This document shows, in pieces, positions 25,381 to 34,283 of a stretch of 64,000 nt of DNA (positions are counted from its first letter, which is position 1; every line of letters starts with the position of its first letter). This DNA is from Klebsiella pneumoniae (lineage in GTDB: Bacteria; Pseudomonadota; Gammaproteobacteria; Steroidobacterales; Steroidobacteraceae), in assembly GCA_945873095.1 (NCBI GenBank), contig CAMCBU010000001.1, positions 124,001 to 188,000 of the forward strand. Direction: 5' to 3'. Below the pieces are notes generated by a model. It worked only from the letters and a program-made list of their open reading frames with translations, had not been told where the DNA came from and made no database searches. Made by a program: the position numbers and the translations under genes.

Positions 25381-26286
25381 TCAAGGCCGATCGGAGAACC
25401 AGTGCTGACTCTTCGCGAGCTCCCGATCGCCACCCACCCAAAGCTCGACACTGCGGCCTGTGCGCAGCGCTTGCGCCGAGCGAGACGGTGCGACGGACTT
25501 TTTCGCGTCGGCGGGCTCGCACTCCGGCGAATCCGAGACTCGAGGCTTGAGCGAGACCGGAGTTGCATCACCCTGACCGCGCAGCAGCGGTATCAGGTCA
25601 CCAACTCGTAGCGCCAGCGCGAGTTGCTGAGCCTGTTCAGGCGTTACGTCTAAGGTCATCGTGGAGTAAGAAATGCCGAGTTCGGCGCGTCGCTGCAGCA
25701 GTTCGTCGGCGCCGCGCGAGGGATCGACCTGATGCGCGCCGGTCGCTAGCACTTTGAGCGACTCGAGTAGTGGCTTCACCATTACACAGCGCACACTCCC
25801 CTCGGTCGTTTCCTCCGCCAACAACAAGTCCACTTGATCGCCGGGTCGAACCAAGCCCGCTTGCGAGCTGACTTCGTCGACCGGCACAGTCACCGCTCGA
25901 GTTCCATTCAACAAGCGACTCGCGAGCGCCTGCCCGCCATGTCCCGACAAATGGGTTGTACTCAGCGCATCTCCGGCCGCGAGCGGAATCACCAACTGTT
26001 GTCCGATGACCGTCGCAATCTCATCGAGGGGCAAAGTTCCGCCCGGCAAGTAGGCGGCGGGCATCTCGCGTTTGGCCAGATCTTCCACGCTCAGGACTTT
26101 GCCCGCTGGCAACGCAGCCGCGGCGACTACCACAGGCGTTGGCCGATATCGCTCACGCCAGTCGACTTCGATCTTGGTTCGCTCCTGCTTCAGATAGCGT
26201 TGTGCACCCACGAACGCGATACCGGCGAAAACCAGCGCCACGATGAAGGTCACTACCGTTGAGTTGAGAGTTGTCGGCCACTTCAT
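25381..26286 (-). CDS. cpaB: CpaB/RcpC, Tad pilus SAF-domain protein
   Basis: This 301-residue periplasmic protein has one N-terminal transmembrane helix (residues about 10-28). It then has a SAF-type domain (VVVAAAALPAGKVLSVEDL...REMPAAYLP) and the RcpC segment GTRAVTVPVDEVSSQAGLVRPGDQVDLLL. CpaB supports the secretin and is a standard component of Tad systems. Its C-terminal 70 residues are charged and poorly conserved-looking. It lies 55 bp upstream of cpaC on the same strand. Confidence 0.9.
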   Translation of the reverse strand: MKWPTTLNSTVVTFIVALVFAGIAFVGAQRYLKQERTKIEVDWRERYRPTPVVVAAAALPAGKVLSVEDLAKREMPAAYLPGGTLPLDEIATVIGQQLVIPLAAGDALSTTHLSGHGGQALASRLLNGTRAVTVPVDEVSSQAGLVRPGDQVDLLLAEETTEGSVRCVMVKPLLESLKVLATGAHQVDPSRGADELLQRRAELGISYSTMTLDVTPEQAQQLALALRVGDLIPLLRGQGDATPVSLKPRVSDSPECEPADAKKSVAPSRSAQALRTGRSVELWVGGDRELAKSQHWFSDRP

Positions 26287-26314
26287 GTCATCGTCACTCC
26301 TCGGGTACGTCTAC

Positions 26315-26533
26315 TCAAATCACCGCAAACAACCAAAGAAAAACGCCGATCCGATGCGCGATCGCATCGAGCAACTGCTGCGCCGGCGACGGACCGCCCG
26401 CCCAAGGGACGACCAGGGCGAGCACCAAGACGGCGCAAAGCCACAGGTACTCGAGCATGGTCTGACCACGCTGACACCGCGGTTCGGCCGCCCGACTGAA
26501 CTTGGTCTTGACGGGAGTTTCTTTGACCGACAC
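26315..26533 (-). CDS. Small Flp-like second prepilin candidate
   Basis: This 72-residue protein has a basic leader ending RCQRG23, then QTMLEY (residues 24-29) and a hydrophobic helix. This matches the class IVb prepilin signature G|xxxxEY seen in the real Flp pilin at 29258. After the first helix is a short amphipathic stretch and a second hydrophobic segment at the C-terminus, which Flp pilins normally lack. GTG start 1 bp after the stop of the upstream gene. cpaB follows 28 bp later. Probably a minor pilin or pilus-tip initiator. A small membrane adaptor is an alternative. Confidence 0.68.
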   Translation of the reverse strand: MSVKETPVKTKFSRAAEPRCQRGQTMLEYLWLCAVLVLALVVPWAGGPSPAQQLLDAIAHRIGVFLWLFAVI

Positions 26534-26534
26534 T

Positions 26535-27188
26535 TCATTGCTCCGCGCCGTCGAGCTGAATCACGATGCGCGTGCCGGTCTTGGATGCCGCAACGGCGGC
26601 TTGCAGCTGCCGCGTGCCGCGCCGACTCATGAGGACGCCGTGGTCCTCGGAATCGAGCCGCGTCGCGCTCCAACCTGCTCGTATCAGTGACGCACGCAGT
26701 TGCTGAACGACCGTTGGAACCGCTTGATGACTGCGATACAGAAGGGTCATCGGTGCGCTGCGCAAGCGGCCGTGGCGAATGGAGGAAATGCGCTGCCAAG
26801 CGGCCGGCACTCCGAATGGTGCAGCGCCCCATGCTTCGATCGGCTCACGGAGGTCGCGGATCGCATAGTCGACTCGTGTGCTCCCGGGTAGCCTGCCCCG
26901 TTGCAAACTGACCGTCTCGTGATAGGCCTGCCGCTGTCGACCGAGAATGATGCGGCCATCGCGAAGTTGCATCGTCAGCGGCGCCGGCCCGCTTTCCGCC
27001 CAACGACGTGTCAGCCCTTCGGCGAGCGTCTCGGGCTCACCCAACTCCGTCGTCGAACGCAAACGCAGCGGTACACCATTGACGACGACGGTCTCGGATC
27101 GAGTTGCGGCACCGACCGGCACAGCGAGACTGCAGACGGCGAGCAGGGTCCCGATCAACCAAGCATCCCTGGATCGAGGTATCAGCAT
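26535..27188 (-). CDS. Unknown exported protein of the Tad operon
   Basis: I do not recognise this 217-residue protein. A Sec-type signal peptide (residues about 1-28, ending VPVGAA) is followed by VVNGVPLRLRSTTELGEP and a compact domain that ends in TGTRIVIQLDG. There are no cysteines after the signal and no transmembrane helix. The ATG at 27186-27188 overlaps the stop of the tadE-like gene by 7 bp, so the longer open frame upstream is not used. It lies between two pilin-like genes in the operon, so a periplasmic chaperone or pilus-associated role is inferred from position alone. Confidence 0.7.
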   Translation of the reverse strand: MLIPRSRDAWLIGTLLAVCSLAVPVGAATRSETVVVNGVPLRLRSTTELGEPETLAEGLTRRWAESGPAPLTMQLRDGRIILGRQRQAYHETVSLQRGRLPGSTRVDYAIRDLREPIEAWGAAPFGVPAAWQRISSIRHGRLRSAPMTLLYRSHQAVPTVVQQLRASLIRAGWSATRLDSEDHGVLMSRRGTRQLQAAVAASKTGTRIVIQLDGAEQ

Positions 27189-27928
27189 GATCGTGGCCTC
27201 GCGTCGCCACCCTGACTGCCTTCGGCACGATCGGCGGGCACGATGTCGACATCCAGCCGACCTGGGCAAAAGCGCTCGAACGCCGGCTCGATGATCGCGA
27301 TGACCGGTCGAACCGCATCGAATACCGTGGTCGCCTCCCTGAGCCGTGCTTGCACGGTCATCCCGAGGACATGATCTCGGGTGTCCGCATCGCTGCGCGA
27401 AGACCAGCCGTGATGCAGCGCGGCGAGCTGCTCGGTGAGCAGGATGGGCGTGTCGGTCTGTGCGGCCGCTAGAAAATCGGGTAACCGAAACGACCACTGC
27501 GCACGCGCCTGGATGCCACTGGAGGTCGGCAGTCGGAAGTCACCGCCCGTAACGACACTCGCTGGCAACAGCGTGCCTTGCGCAATGTCGTGCAACTGCT
27601 TGGGCGACGGTAACGGCTTTGCTTCGGTTACCTCCAATTGCAAGCTCAGCGACCTCGGTGCCCACGGTGCATCGGCTGACGGGTCGCCATATCGGCTGCG
27701 AGCGATCGCGGCGATCTCGGCCCGAGGTAAGGCTCCATCGGTCAGGTGCGAGAGGATCACCGCATGGCGTACCGACGAAATCGCCGCCTGTTGCGCCGAC
27801 AAGAGCTCGGCAAGAAACAGCAAAGCGAACCAGAGCGGGATCAGCCAAAAGAGAGCCACCATGGACTCGACCAGTGCTTGTCCGCGTTGCGTCGCTCGCG
27901 CAACGTGCGGTCGGATCGACGCGGTCAC
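27182..27928 (-). CDS. TadE-like pseudopilin, second copy
   Basis: This 248-residue protein begins with a prepilin-type leader and RGQALVES (G|xxxxE), followed by a 20-residue hydrophobic helix (ALFWLIPLWFALLFLAELL). It is like the TadE N-terminus but has a larger, mostly hydrophilic C-terminal domain. The GTG at 27928 overlaps the stop of the upstream tadG-like gene as GTGA, which supports this start over a 61-codon longer open frame. It probably acts as a minor pilin with the TadE at 19679 and the TadG-like protein. Confidence 0.78.
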   Translation of the reverse strand: MTASIRPHVARATQRGQALVESMVALFWLIPLWFALLFLAELLSAQQAAISSVRHAVILSHLTDGALPRAEIAAIARSRYGDPSADAPWAPRSLSLQLEVTEAKPLPSPKQLHDIAQGTLLPASVVTGGDFRLPTSSGIQARAQWSFRLPDFLAAAQTDTPILLTEQLAALHHGWSSRSDADTRDHVLGMTVQARLREATTVFDAVRPVIAIIEPAFERFCPGRLDVDIVPADRAEGSQGGDARPRSC

Positions 27929-29235
27929 GGCGCCACCGCAAGCCAGACCGGCGAACCGTCGAGCGCCGCAAGGCGAACGCGTTCGTCGCTCGTGAGATTG
28001 GCAAGGCGTGCCCGCCAAAAGGGGCTGAACAGACTTGGCCGTTCGAGCGCGCCGTCCGACCGAGGATGCGGGCGCTCGAAGGGAGTCGTGGCGGCCGATT
28101 CGGCAAACCAACGCGGTGCGGATCCATCAAGACGCTGCTCGTGACCCGTCAGCGTCGGCACGCTTGCGAAGCCGAGCAATGCTTTGGCTCCGCGACGCGC
28201 CGAATCGTCGAGTATCACGCGCACGAGTATGCGAGGCGGCGCGAAACTCTCGCGCTGCGCCGCAGAGAGATCGTACAGCGAGGGCAAACCGAGATAACCA
28301 ACAGAGCGTCGAACGGCGCGATCCGCCAGACGACTCGCGCGCGGATTACGTCGATAGCTGTCGCCGTGCTCGCCGCGACTGAACGACGGTTGACCCGATT
28401 CGGATCCGCCCCAGGCGATGGGTGTTCGCTCGCGGATCGAACCGAACAGGAGCCCTCGACGCGCATGTAGCGACTGCGTGTCGAGAGCGCGCCAGTTGTC
28501 GAAATCGACGAGCTCCGTGCCGCCGCGTTTCTCGAAGCGCACAATGCTGGTGCCCAGTAACGGCCTGAGCGTGTACCGCCGATCACTGGAGAAGCCGTCG
28601 AGTGAGCGATGCACCACATCGCGTTGCCGCCAACGAAACGACCCACCGTAAAACGAGGCGAAGCGCAGCCACTCGCTCGCCCATACCGCCACCGCCGCTT
28701 CGCCGCCCGTGGATAAGCGGTATCGAGGATCGGTTTCAGCGAGCGATTCGCGCACTAGCGCGGGCACCACCGTCACGGTTCCAAGGTGCATGACACGTTG
28801 CGCCGCGGCGATATCGTGCGAGATCAGACTCGTCGTCGCTTCGAGTGTCATCAGACTTGGTTGTAGCGCCGCATCGACGACGTGCCATAACCGCTGCAGT
28901 GTCATCATGGCGGTGTTGAGATACGGCACCCACGCCGTCACCAACGCGGCACTGGGTAGCAAGCGCGTCATATACGACGACCATGATCGCAAACTAACCG
29001 ACTGCGCCAAGGCGGCTTCGTTGGCGACAATCGCTCGATTGGTATAGGCATCGAAGTTCAAGGCCCGCGCTTGCCACACCGCGGCACTCAAAGCAGCCGC
29101 ATCGGCGGCATTGGCGAGGCGCTGCTTTTCATTGACAGCCGAGCCCGCCTCGGTCGTCCACCACAAGGCGCTCAAGAGCGCCCCGAGCAGAGCGACGAGG
29201 ACGAGCAGCGACTGACCGTGTTGATGCGACGGCAT
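27925..29235 (-). CDS. TadG-like pilus-associated protein
   Basis: This 436-residue protein has a short basic leader, a hydrophobic segment SLLVLVALLGALLSALWW and then NEKQRLANAADAAALSAA, the usual junction in TadG-type proteins. The E at +5 of prepilins is missing (GQSLLVLV), so cleavage by the pilin peptidase is uncertain. The large rest is periplasmic and rich in Arg and Ser. I see no MIDAS motif of a von Willebrand domain, which many TadG proteins carry. The ATG at 29233-29235 lies 22 bp after the flp stop and directly before the leader. Confidence 0.75.
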   Translation of the reverse strand: MPSHQHGQSLLVLVALLGALLSALWWTTEAGSAVNEKQRLANAADAAALSAAVWQARALNFDAYTNRAIVANEAALAQSVSLRSWSSYMTRLLPSAALVTAWVPYLNTAMMTLQRLWHVVDAALQPSLMTLEATTSLISHDIAAAQRVMHLGTVTVVPALVRESLAETDPRYRLSTGGEAAVAVWASEWLRFASFYGGSFRWRQRDVVHRSLDGFSSDRRYTLRPLLGTSIVRFEKRGGTELVDFDNWRALDTQSLHARRGLLFGSIRERTPIAWGGSESGQPSFSRGEHGDSYRRNPRASRLADRAVRRSVGYLGLPSLYDLSAAQRESFAPPRILVRVILDDSARRGAKALLGFASVPTLTGHEQRLDGSAPRWFAESAATTPFERPHPRSDGALERPSLFSPFWRARLANLTSDERVRLAALDGSPVWLAVAP

Positions 29236-29257
29236 GAATATCGGTCGATTCGTGCGC

Positions 29258-29512
29258 TTACTTTTCGAAATCCTTGAGCGACTTAGCCGTCGCCTGCTCA
29301 TTGGCCTTGGTTCGACCGCCCGTGACCAGTTGGCGCCCGGTCGTATTGCTCTCACCGGACAAGGCGACGGCGGCGACAGAGGTCTGACCACGCAGGACAT
29401 CGCCGAAGGCGGAGTAAACACCGATCGCCGCTACGGCGATCAAGGCGACGACGATGATGTACTCGGTCATGCCTTGACCCATGACCTTCGGCTGAATTGC
29501 GGACTGACGCAT
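29258..29512 (-). CDS. flp: Flp/Fap-type major pilin
   Basis: This is an 84-residue type IVc prepilin. The leader is MRQSAIQPKVMG12, then QGMTEY (13-18) and the hydrophobic polymerisation helix IIVVALIAVAAIGVYSAFG, a textbook G|xxxxEY site. The mature protein of 72 residues is slightly longer than usual, and its C-terminus is hydrophilic and Lys-rich. The ATG at 29510-29512 is preceded by AAAGGAG with good spacing, the best ribosome binding site in the operon, as fits a major pilin. It is the first gene of the Tad operon, so its promoter should be in 29513-29704. Confidence 0.9.
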   Translation of the reverse strand: MRQSAIQPKVMGQGMTEYIIVVALIAVAAIGVYSAFGDVLRGQTSVAAVALSGESNTTGRQLVTGGRTKANEQATAKSLKDFEK

Positions 29513-29704
29513 ATGGAACTCCTTTGCTGGCTCGGGGTGGAACGTGGTGGAGCGCATTGCATGCCTGTACCAACGCAAGGTCACGGCGAGAATCGACGCG
29601 ATTTCGCGGTATTAGCCGGCAAGAAGGGATTTCTCGGTATCGAGCGGTTTAATCGGCAGTTGTGCTGTAATGGCTGCCTGTTTTCGTCTAGCGAGGTTTA
29701 TCCG
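29513..29704. promoter_or_regulatory. Divergent control region between flp and the S46 peptidase
   Basis: These 192 bp hold the promoters of the Tad operon (minus) and the peptidase (plus). Plus strand: GAGGT lies 6-7 nt before the peptidase ATG, and TGTAAT is a possible -10 about 37 bp upstream of it. Minus strand: TGGTACAGGCATGCAA resembles a sigma-54 site, but its GG and GC are 9 rather than 10 nt apart. No clear sigma-70 pair is visible for flp. Confidence 0.4.
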
Positions 29705-31762
29705 ATGCGTCGTTTGCTATCGATCGCTCTTGCCTGCGCCGCCGTGATCGGCAGTGCTCGCGCCGATGAAGGTATGTGGACTTACGACAACTTCCCCTCC
29801 GCGTTGGTACGCGAAAAGTTCGGAGCCACGATCGACCAACCGTGGCTTGATCGCGTTCGGCAAGCGACCGTTCGCCTCGCCGGCTGCACGGCTTCGTTTG
29901 TCTCCGAAGACGGCTTGATCCTCACCAACCATCACTGCATCACGGCGTGCCTCGCCGAAAACTCGAACAAGGACAAGAGTTTGTTGGAGGATGGCTTTCT
30001 CGCTCGGCAACGCGCACAAGAACTGCGTTGCCCGACCCAGCTCGCCGACGTGCTCGTCGGCATGGATAACATCACGACCAAAGTCGAAGCCGCATCGGCG
30101 GGTCTCGACGATCGTGCCGCCAACGAGGCGCGCAAGCGTACGTTGACGGCCCTAGAGCAAGAGTGCGAGAAAACGAACGGTCAAAAATGCCAGAGTGTCT
30201 CGCTCTACAATGGCGGCCAGTATTTTCTCTATCGTTATCAGCGCTACACCGACATCCGTCTCGTCTTCGCACCCGAAGCGGGCATCGCGGCTTTCGGCGG
30301 CGACCCTGATAACTTTCAGTTTCCGCGCTGGTGTCTCGACATGGCGTTCTTGCGCGCCTACCAAGACGGCAAGCCGGTACGCATCGCGCAGCCGCTGAGC
30401 ATCAATTTCGCAGGTGCCGAGGCTGGCGAACTGATCCTCGTGTCAGGCCATCCCGGCTCGACGGATCGCTTGTTGACCGTGTCGCAACTGCAGCGACTTC
30501 GCGATACCGACCTGCCGACCTCGCTGCTGCGCAGTAGCGAACTGCGTGGTCGCTATATCCAATTCGCCAAAGGCAGCGAGGCCAATCGCCGTATCGTCGA
30601 CGATTCTTTGAGCGGTCTCGAAAACGGCATCAAGGTGCGTCGCAAACTGCTCGATGCACTTCTTGACGAAAATCTGCTCGCGAAAAAACAGCGCGACGAA
30701 TCGGCTCTGCGCGAGCGCGTGGCCGCCACTCCGTCGTTGGCGACGATGGGTGACCCGTGGAGAGATATCGAACGCGCCAATCGCGTTGCGCGCGGGCTGA
30801 GCAACGAACTGACGTTCCTAGAAGGCGCCGCCGGCTTCAACAGCCGCTTGTTCCGCTACGCGCGCACGCTAGTTCGCGCAGCGGCCGAGCGCGAGAAGCC
30901 CAACAGCGAGCGCCTGCGCGAGTTTACCGATGCGGCTCTGCCCCGAATCGAGCAACAACTGAAGGCACCCGTGCCGGTGTATCCGGAGCTCGAGCGTCTC
31001 ACGCTGTCCTTCAGCCTTGAGCGCATGCGCGAGTGGCTCGGCCCTGACGATGCGACGGTCCGTCAATTGCTGCGCGCGGACTCACCGGATACCTTGGCGA
31101 ACAAGCTGATCGAGGGCTCGACGCTAGCCGAACCGGCCGCGCGCCTCGCGCTGTGGAGCGGTGGTGCCACGGCTGTCGCGGCGTCGACCGATCCGATGAT
31201 CGTGCTGGCTCGGCAGATCGACACTCGTTCGCGCGAAATCCGCAAGCGCTATGAAGATGAAGTCGAGGCGCCAGTCAGCGTTGCCGAAACCAAGATCGCC
31301 AAAGCCCGCTTTGCGATTTATGGAACCAATGTGTATCCCGACGCCACCTTCACCTTGCGCCTGAACTTCGGCACGGTGCAGGGCTGGGAAGAGCCTGGCA
31401 AGACTGTCCCGCCTTACACCACGCTCGCGACGCTCTTCGAACGCGCCACCGGCGAGGCCCCGTTCGCGATCCCTGCGAGTTGGTTGGCAGTCAAAGACCA
31501 ACTCGATATGTCGACGCGTTTCAACGCATCGGGTAACAACGACATCGTCGGTGGCAACTCCGGTAGCGCGCTGCTCAACGCCAAGGGCGAAGTGGTGGGT
31601 TTGATGTTCGACGGCAACATCCATTCGATCTCAGGCTCGTACTGGTTCGATACCGAGAAGAATCGCTCGACAGCCGTGCACCCGGCAATCATGCGGGAAG
31701 CACTGACGAAGGTTTACAAGGCGGATCACCTGCTGAAAGAACTGCAGCAGCGCCGGCGCTGA
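29705..31762 (+). CDS. S46 family dipeptidyl-peptidase, exported
   Basis: This 685-residue serine exopeptidase is of family S46 (DPP7/DPP11 type), which removes dipeptides from N-termini in the periplasm. The signal peptide is residues 1-20 (cleavage SARA|DEG). Family N-terminus: MWTYDNFPSALVREKFG. The catalytic His is in LTNHHC (residues 74-78) and the nucleophile Ser619 is in GGNSGSALLN. The segment FDGNIHSISG follows. The ATG at 29705 is chosen because it starts directly at the signal peptide, with GAGGT upstream. The open frame extends 157 codons further but overlaps flp antisense. It is convergent with the acyl-CoA dehydrogenase, with 5 bp between stops. Confidence 0.9.
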   Translation: MRRLLSIALACAAVIGSARADEGMWTYDNFPSALVREKFGATIDQPWLDRVRQATVRLAGCTASFVSEDGLILTNHHCITACLAENSNKDKSLLEDGFLARQRAQELRCPTQLADVLVGMDNITTKVEAASAGLDDRAANEARKRTLTALEQECEKTNGQKCQSVSLYNGGQYFLYRYQRYTDIRLVFAPEAGIAAFGGDPDNFQFPRWCLDMAFLRAYQDGKPVRIAQPLSINFAGAEAGELILVSGHPGSTDRLLTVSQLQRLRDTDLPTSLLRSSELRGRYIQFAKGSEANRRIVDDSLSGLENGIKVRRKLLDALLDENLLAKKQRDESALRERVAATPSLATMGDPWRDIERANRVARGLSNELTFLEGAAGFNSRLFRYARTLVRAAAEREKPNSERLREFTDAALPRIEQQLKAPVPVYPELERLTLSFSLERMREWLGPDDATVRQLLRADSPDTLANKLIEGSTLAEPAARLALWSGGATAVAASTDPMIVLARQIDTRSREIRKRYEDEVEAPVSVAETKIAKARFAIYGTNVYPDATFTLRLNFGTVQGWEEPGKTVPPYTTLATLFERATGEAPFAIPASWLAVKDQLDMSTRFNASGNNDIVGGNSGSALLNAKGEVVGLMFDGNIHSISGSYWFDTEKNRSTAVHPAIMREALTKVYKADHLLKELQQRRR

Positions 31763-31767
31763 TCGAG

Positions 31768-33540
31768 TCAGAACCCCGCTTCGGGCAAGCTCGACACGGC
31801 ATCGTCGAAACTCGCGACGATGCCGAGTTGGGCCCGGGCGCGCGGCATGTCTTGTGAGAAAAAATGGCGCGCGGCGAATAACTTACCTTGCAAGAACGCT
31901 TGTTCGTCCAGACTCAGCGACTCGTTGCCGAGTTGGTTGATCGCGATGCGCGCCCTCTCGAGCCAGCGCCAGCCGACCGTGATCGTCCCGATCGCATCGA
32001 GATAAACGGTGGCATTGGTGAGCGCGCGCTCGATCTCACCGGCGCGTTGCAGCTCCATCACACCTCGCGCGGTCTCGCTCGCAAGATCCACCAGCTCGCG
32101 CAGGACGGTGGCACTCTCACGCAACTCCGCGATCGGCATCATTGCATCGATCGTTTGCCGCATGTTTCGTCGCCAGAGATCGAATGCGGCACCACCGTGC
32201 GCTGCGACCTTGCGACCGAGCAGATCGAGCCCATGGATGCCCCAAGCTCCCTCATGAATGTGATTCAGCCGATTGTCGCGATAGAGACGCTCGAGCGGTA
32301 GATCGCGCGTGTAGCCGGCGCCGCCCGCGACCTGAATGGCGAGCTTATTCGCTTCGAGCCCATACTCGGCTGGCCAACTTTTGGCGATCGGTGTCAAAAA
32401 ATCGAGCAGCATCGCGGCCTCATCTCGCGCCACCGCCTCATCCGAGGAGCGTACGACATCGACCAGATTCGCACAGTAAAGCACCAGATCGAGCGCGCCT
32501 TCGACCCAGGCCTTTTGCGATAGCAGCATCCGTCGAATATCGGGGTGCGCTATGAGCGCGACCTGCGGCGAGCGCGGATCACGATGGGCGAGCGAGCGCC
32601 CTTGTCGACGCTCATGTGCGTATTGCAGTGCGTAACGGTAACCCGCAAATCCGATCGCGGCGGCTGATAATCCGACCGATACACGGGCTTCGTTCATCAT
32701 CAAGAACATGTAGGCCAGCCCGTGGTGCAGCGTGCCAACCAATTCGCCGATGCATTCCTCGCCGTCACCGAAGGCCAACGCCGTATTGACGTGTGCACGC
32801 CAACCCATCTTGTGATTCAGACCGATGAGACTGACGCCGTTCGAAACGCGGGCTGACCCTGCCTCGCGGTAACGGGGTACGAGAAACAGCGAGATGCCCT
32901 TCACGCCCTCTGGCGCATCCGGCGTGCGCGCCAGCACCAAGTGCACGATATTCTCGCCCAGCTCGTGCTCGCCACCGGAGATCCACATCTTGCGCCCACG
33001 CAAAGCATAGCGCCCATCGAGTCGTGGACTCGCCATCGTGGTGATATCTGCGAGGGACGAACCCGCCTGTGGCTCCGACAAGCACATGGTGCCGTAGACC
33101 TGTCCTGCTAGCATGCGCGCGATCCATTGACGACGCTGCGTCTCGCTGCCGAAATGCACCAGAAGATTCGCGGCGCCCTGCGTCAACATCGCGTAGCTGT
33201 GAAAGCCGACGTTCGCCGCGGCGAACACACTGCCGCAGGCCTGCGACAGCGTGAACGGTAAACCGAGACCACCGTGCTCTTCGGCAAACGAAGTTGCCAA
33301 GAAGCCGCCATCCGCGAGCGCTTGCAGCGCACTCGACAGCTCCACTGGCAACACCACACGTCCTTGCTCCACATACGGCTCTTGTCGATCTGCGAGTGCC
33401 GCATGCGGCGCGAACTGCTCGTCCGCCAATCTCGCGGCGGCCTCGAGTACGGCGTGAAAAGTCTCTCGGGTCGAGGGCGAGTCGGCGAGCCCCAATACCT
33501 GGAAGAGGTCGAACTGCAATTCGCGTAGAGGTATGCTCAT
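31768..33540 (-). CDS. Acyl-CoA dehydrogenase (long form with C-terminal domain)
   Basis: This 590-residue FAD-dependent enzyme introduces a 2,3-double bond in an acyl-CoA. It has the N-terminal FAEEHGGLGLPF block, the FAD/substrate motif GTMCLSEPQAGSSLADI, the MWISGGEHELGENI segment and the late GGAGYTRDLPLERLYRDNRLNHIHEGAWGI signature. The extra C-terminal domain (about 120 residues) places it with the DmdC-like large acyl-CoA dehydrogenases. ATG at 33538-33540 is family-consistent, and the longer frame overlaps the divergent gene. Substrate chain is unknown. Confidence 0.88.
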   Translation of the reverse strand: MSIPLRELQFDLFQVLGLADSPSTRETFHAVLEAAARLADEQFAPHAALADRQEPYVEQGRVVLPVELSSALQALADGGFLATSFAEEHGGLGLPFTLSQACGSVFAAANVGFHSYAMLTQGAANLLVHFGSETQRRQWIARMLAGQVYGTMCLSEPQAGSSLADITTMASPRLDGRYALRGRKMWISGGEHELGENIVHLVLARTPDAPEGVKGISLFLVPRYREAGSARVSNGVSLIGLNHKMGWRAHVNTALAFGDGEECIGELVGTLHHGLAYMFLMMNEARVSVGLSAAAIGFAGYRYALQYAHERRQGRSLAHRDPRSPQVALIAHPDIRRMLLSQKAWVEGALDLVLYCANLVDVVRSSDEAVARDEAAMLLDFLTPIAKSWPAEYGLEANKLAIQVAGGAGYTRDLPLERLYRDNRLNHIHEGAWGIHGLDLLGRKVAAHGGAAFDLWRRNMRQTIDAMMPIAELRESATVLRELVDLASETARGVMELQRAGEIERALTNATVYLDAIGTITVGWRWLERARIAINQLGNESLSLDEQAFLQGKLFAARHFFSQDMPRARAQLGIVASFDDAVSSLPEAGF

Positions 33541-33572
33541 GGGCCGATTATAAGCAGCAATCTCGAGACCCC

Positions 33573-34265
33573 ATGACGATCTCATTGGCATTCGAACCTC
33601 ACCCATCTGTCACCGCGCGGATCGCCGCCTCGGCGCTACGCTTCCCGGTACATCGCGTTTATTGCGTCGGTCGCAATTACGCCGAGCACGCCAAGGAAAT
33701 GGGATCGGACCCCACCCGCGAGCCGCCCTTTTTCTTCTGCAAGCCCGCCGATGCCATCATCAGCGATGCACTGCCCGTCCCTTACCCGCCGCGCACCCAC
33801 AACTTCCATCACGAAGTCGAGCTCGTCCTGGCACTGCATCGCGGCGGCGAAAACCTCTCGCTCGAAGCGGCAGCCGAGTGTATCTACGGCTACGCGATCG
33901 GCATCGACTGGACCCGTCGTGACTTGCAGAACGAGGCCAAAAAAATCGGACGCCCCTGGGATACGGGTAAAGCCTTCGACGCCTCGGCAACGCTCGGACC
34001 GATTCACTTACACAGCACGGTTGGCGAACTCGGTAGTGGCAGGATCTGGTTGAGCGTCAACGGCGAGTTGCGCCAGCAAGGCGATGTGGCCGATTTGATC
34101 TGGAGCTGCGCCGAGATCATTGCGGAGCTCTCGACTCTCTTTGAACTACGCCAAGGCGATCTCATCTACACCGGTACACCCGCAGGCGTGGCGGCGGTCG
34201 TCCCCGGTGATCGACTCGAAGCGGGTATCGATGGTCTCGGTTCGATCCAGCTGGCGATCGGCTGA
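33573..34265 (+). CDS. FAH-family hydrolase, fumarylpyruvate hydrolase-like
   Basis: This 230-residue fumarylacetoacetate-hydrolase-fold enzyme cleaves a C-C bond of acylpyruvates. YCVGRNYAEHAKEMG, PPFFFCKPADAI, NFHHEVELVLAL (metal-binding E-x-E) and DLIYTGTPAGV are visible. The pattern, including RRDLQ and GRPWDTGKAFD, is close to fumarylpyruvate hydrolase (NagK) of the gentisate route. The next gene is a maleylpyruvate/maleylacetoacetate isomerase-type GST, fitting that pathway end. The ATG at 33573 leaves 32 bp to the divergent dehydrogenase start. No ring-cleavage dioxygenase is in the window. Confidence 0.85.
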   Translation: MTISLAFEPHPSVTARIAASALRFPVHRVYCVGRNYAEHAKEMGSDPTREPPFFFCKPADAIISDALPVPYPPRTHNFHHEVELVLALHRGGENLSLEAAAECIYGYAIGIDWTRRDLQNEAKKIGRPWDTGKAFDASATLGPIHLHSTVGELGSGRIWLSVNGELRQQGDVADLIWSCAEIIAELSTLFELRQGDLIYTGTPAGVAAVVPGDRLEAGIDGLGSIQLAIG

Positions 34266-34283
34266 AGCGCTCCCGCGCCCGAC

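Noticed and set aside
29513-29590. Sigma-54 promoter upstream of flp (TGGTACAGGCATGCAA)
   Set aside because: The GG and GC elements are 9 nt apart, not the strict 10 needed by sigma-54. Kept only as a weak note in the control-region entry.
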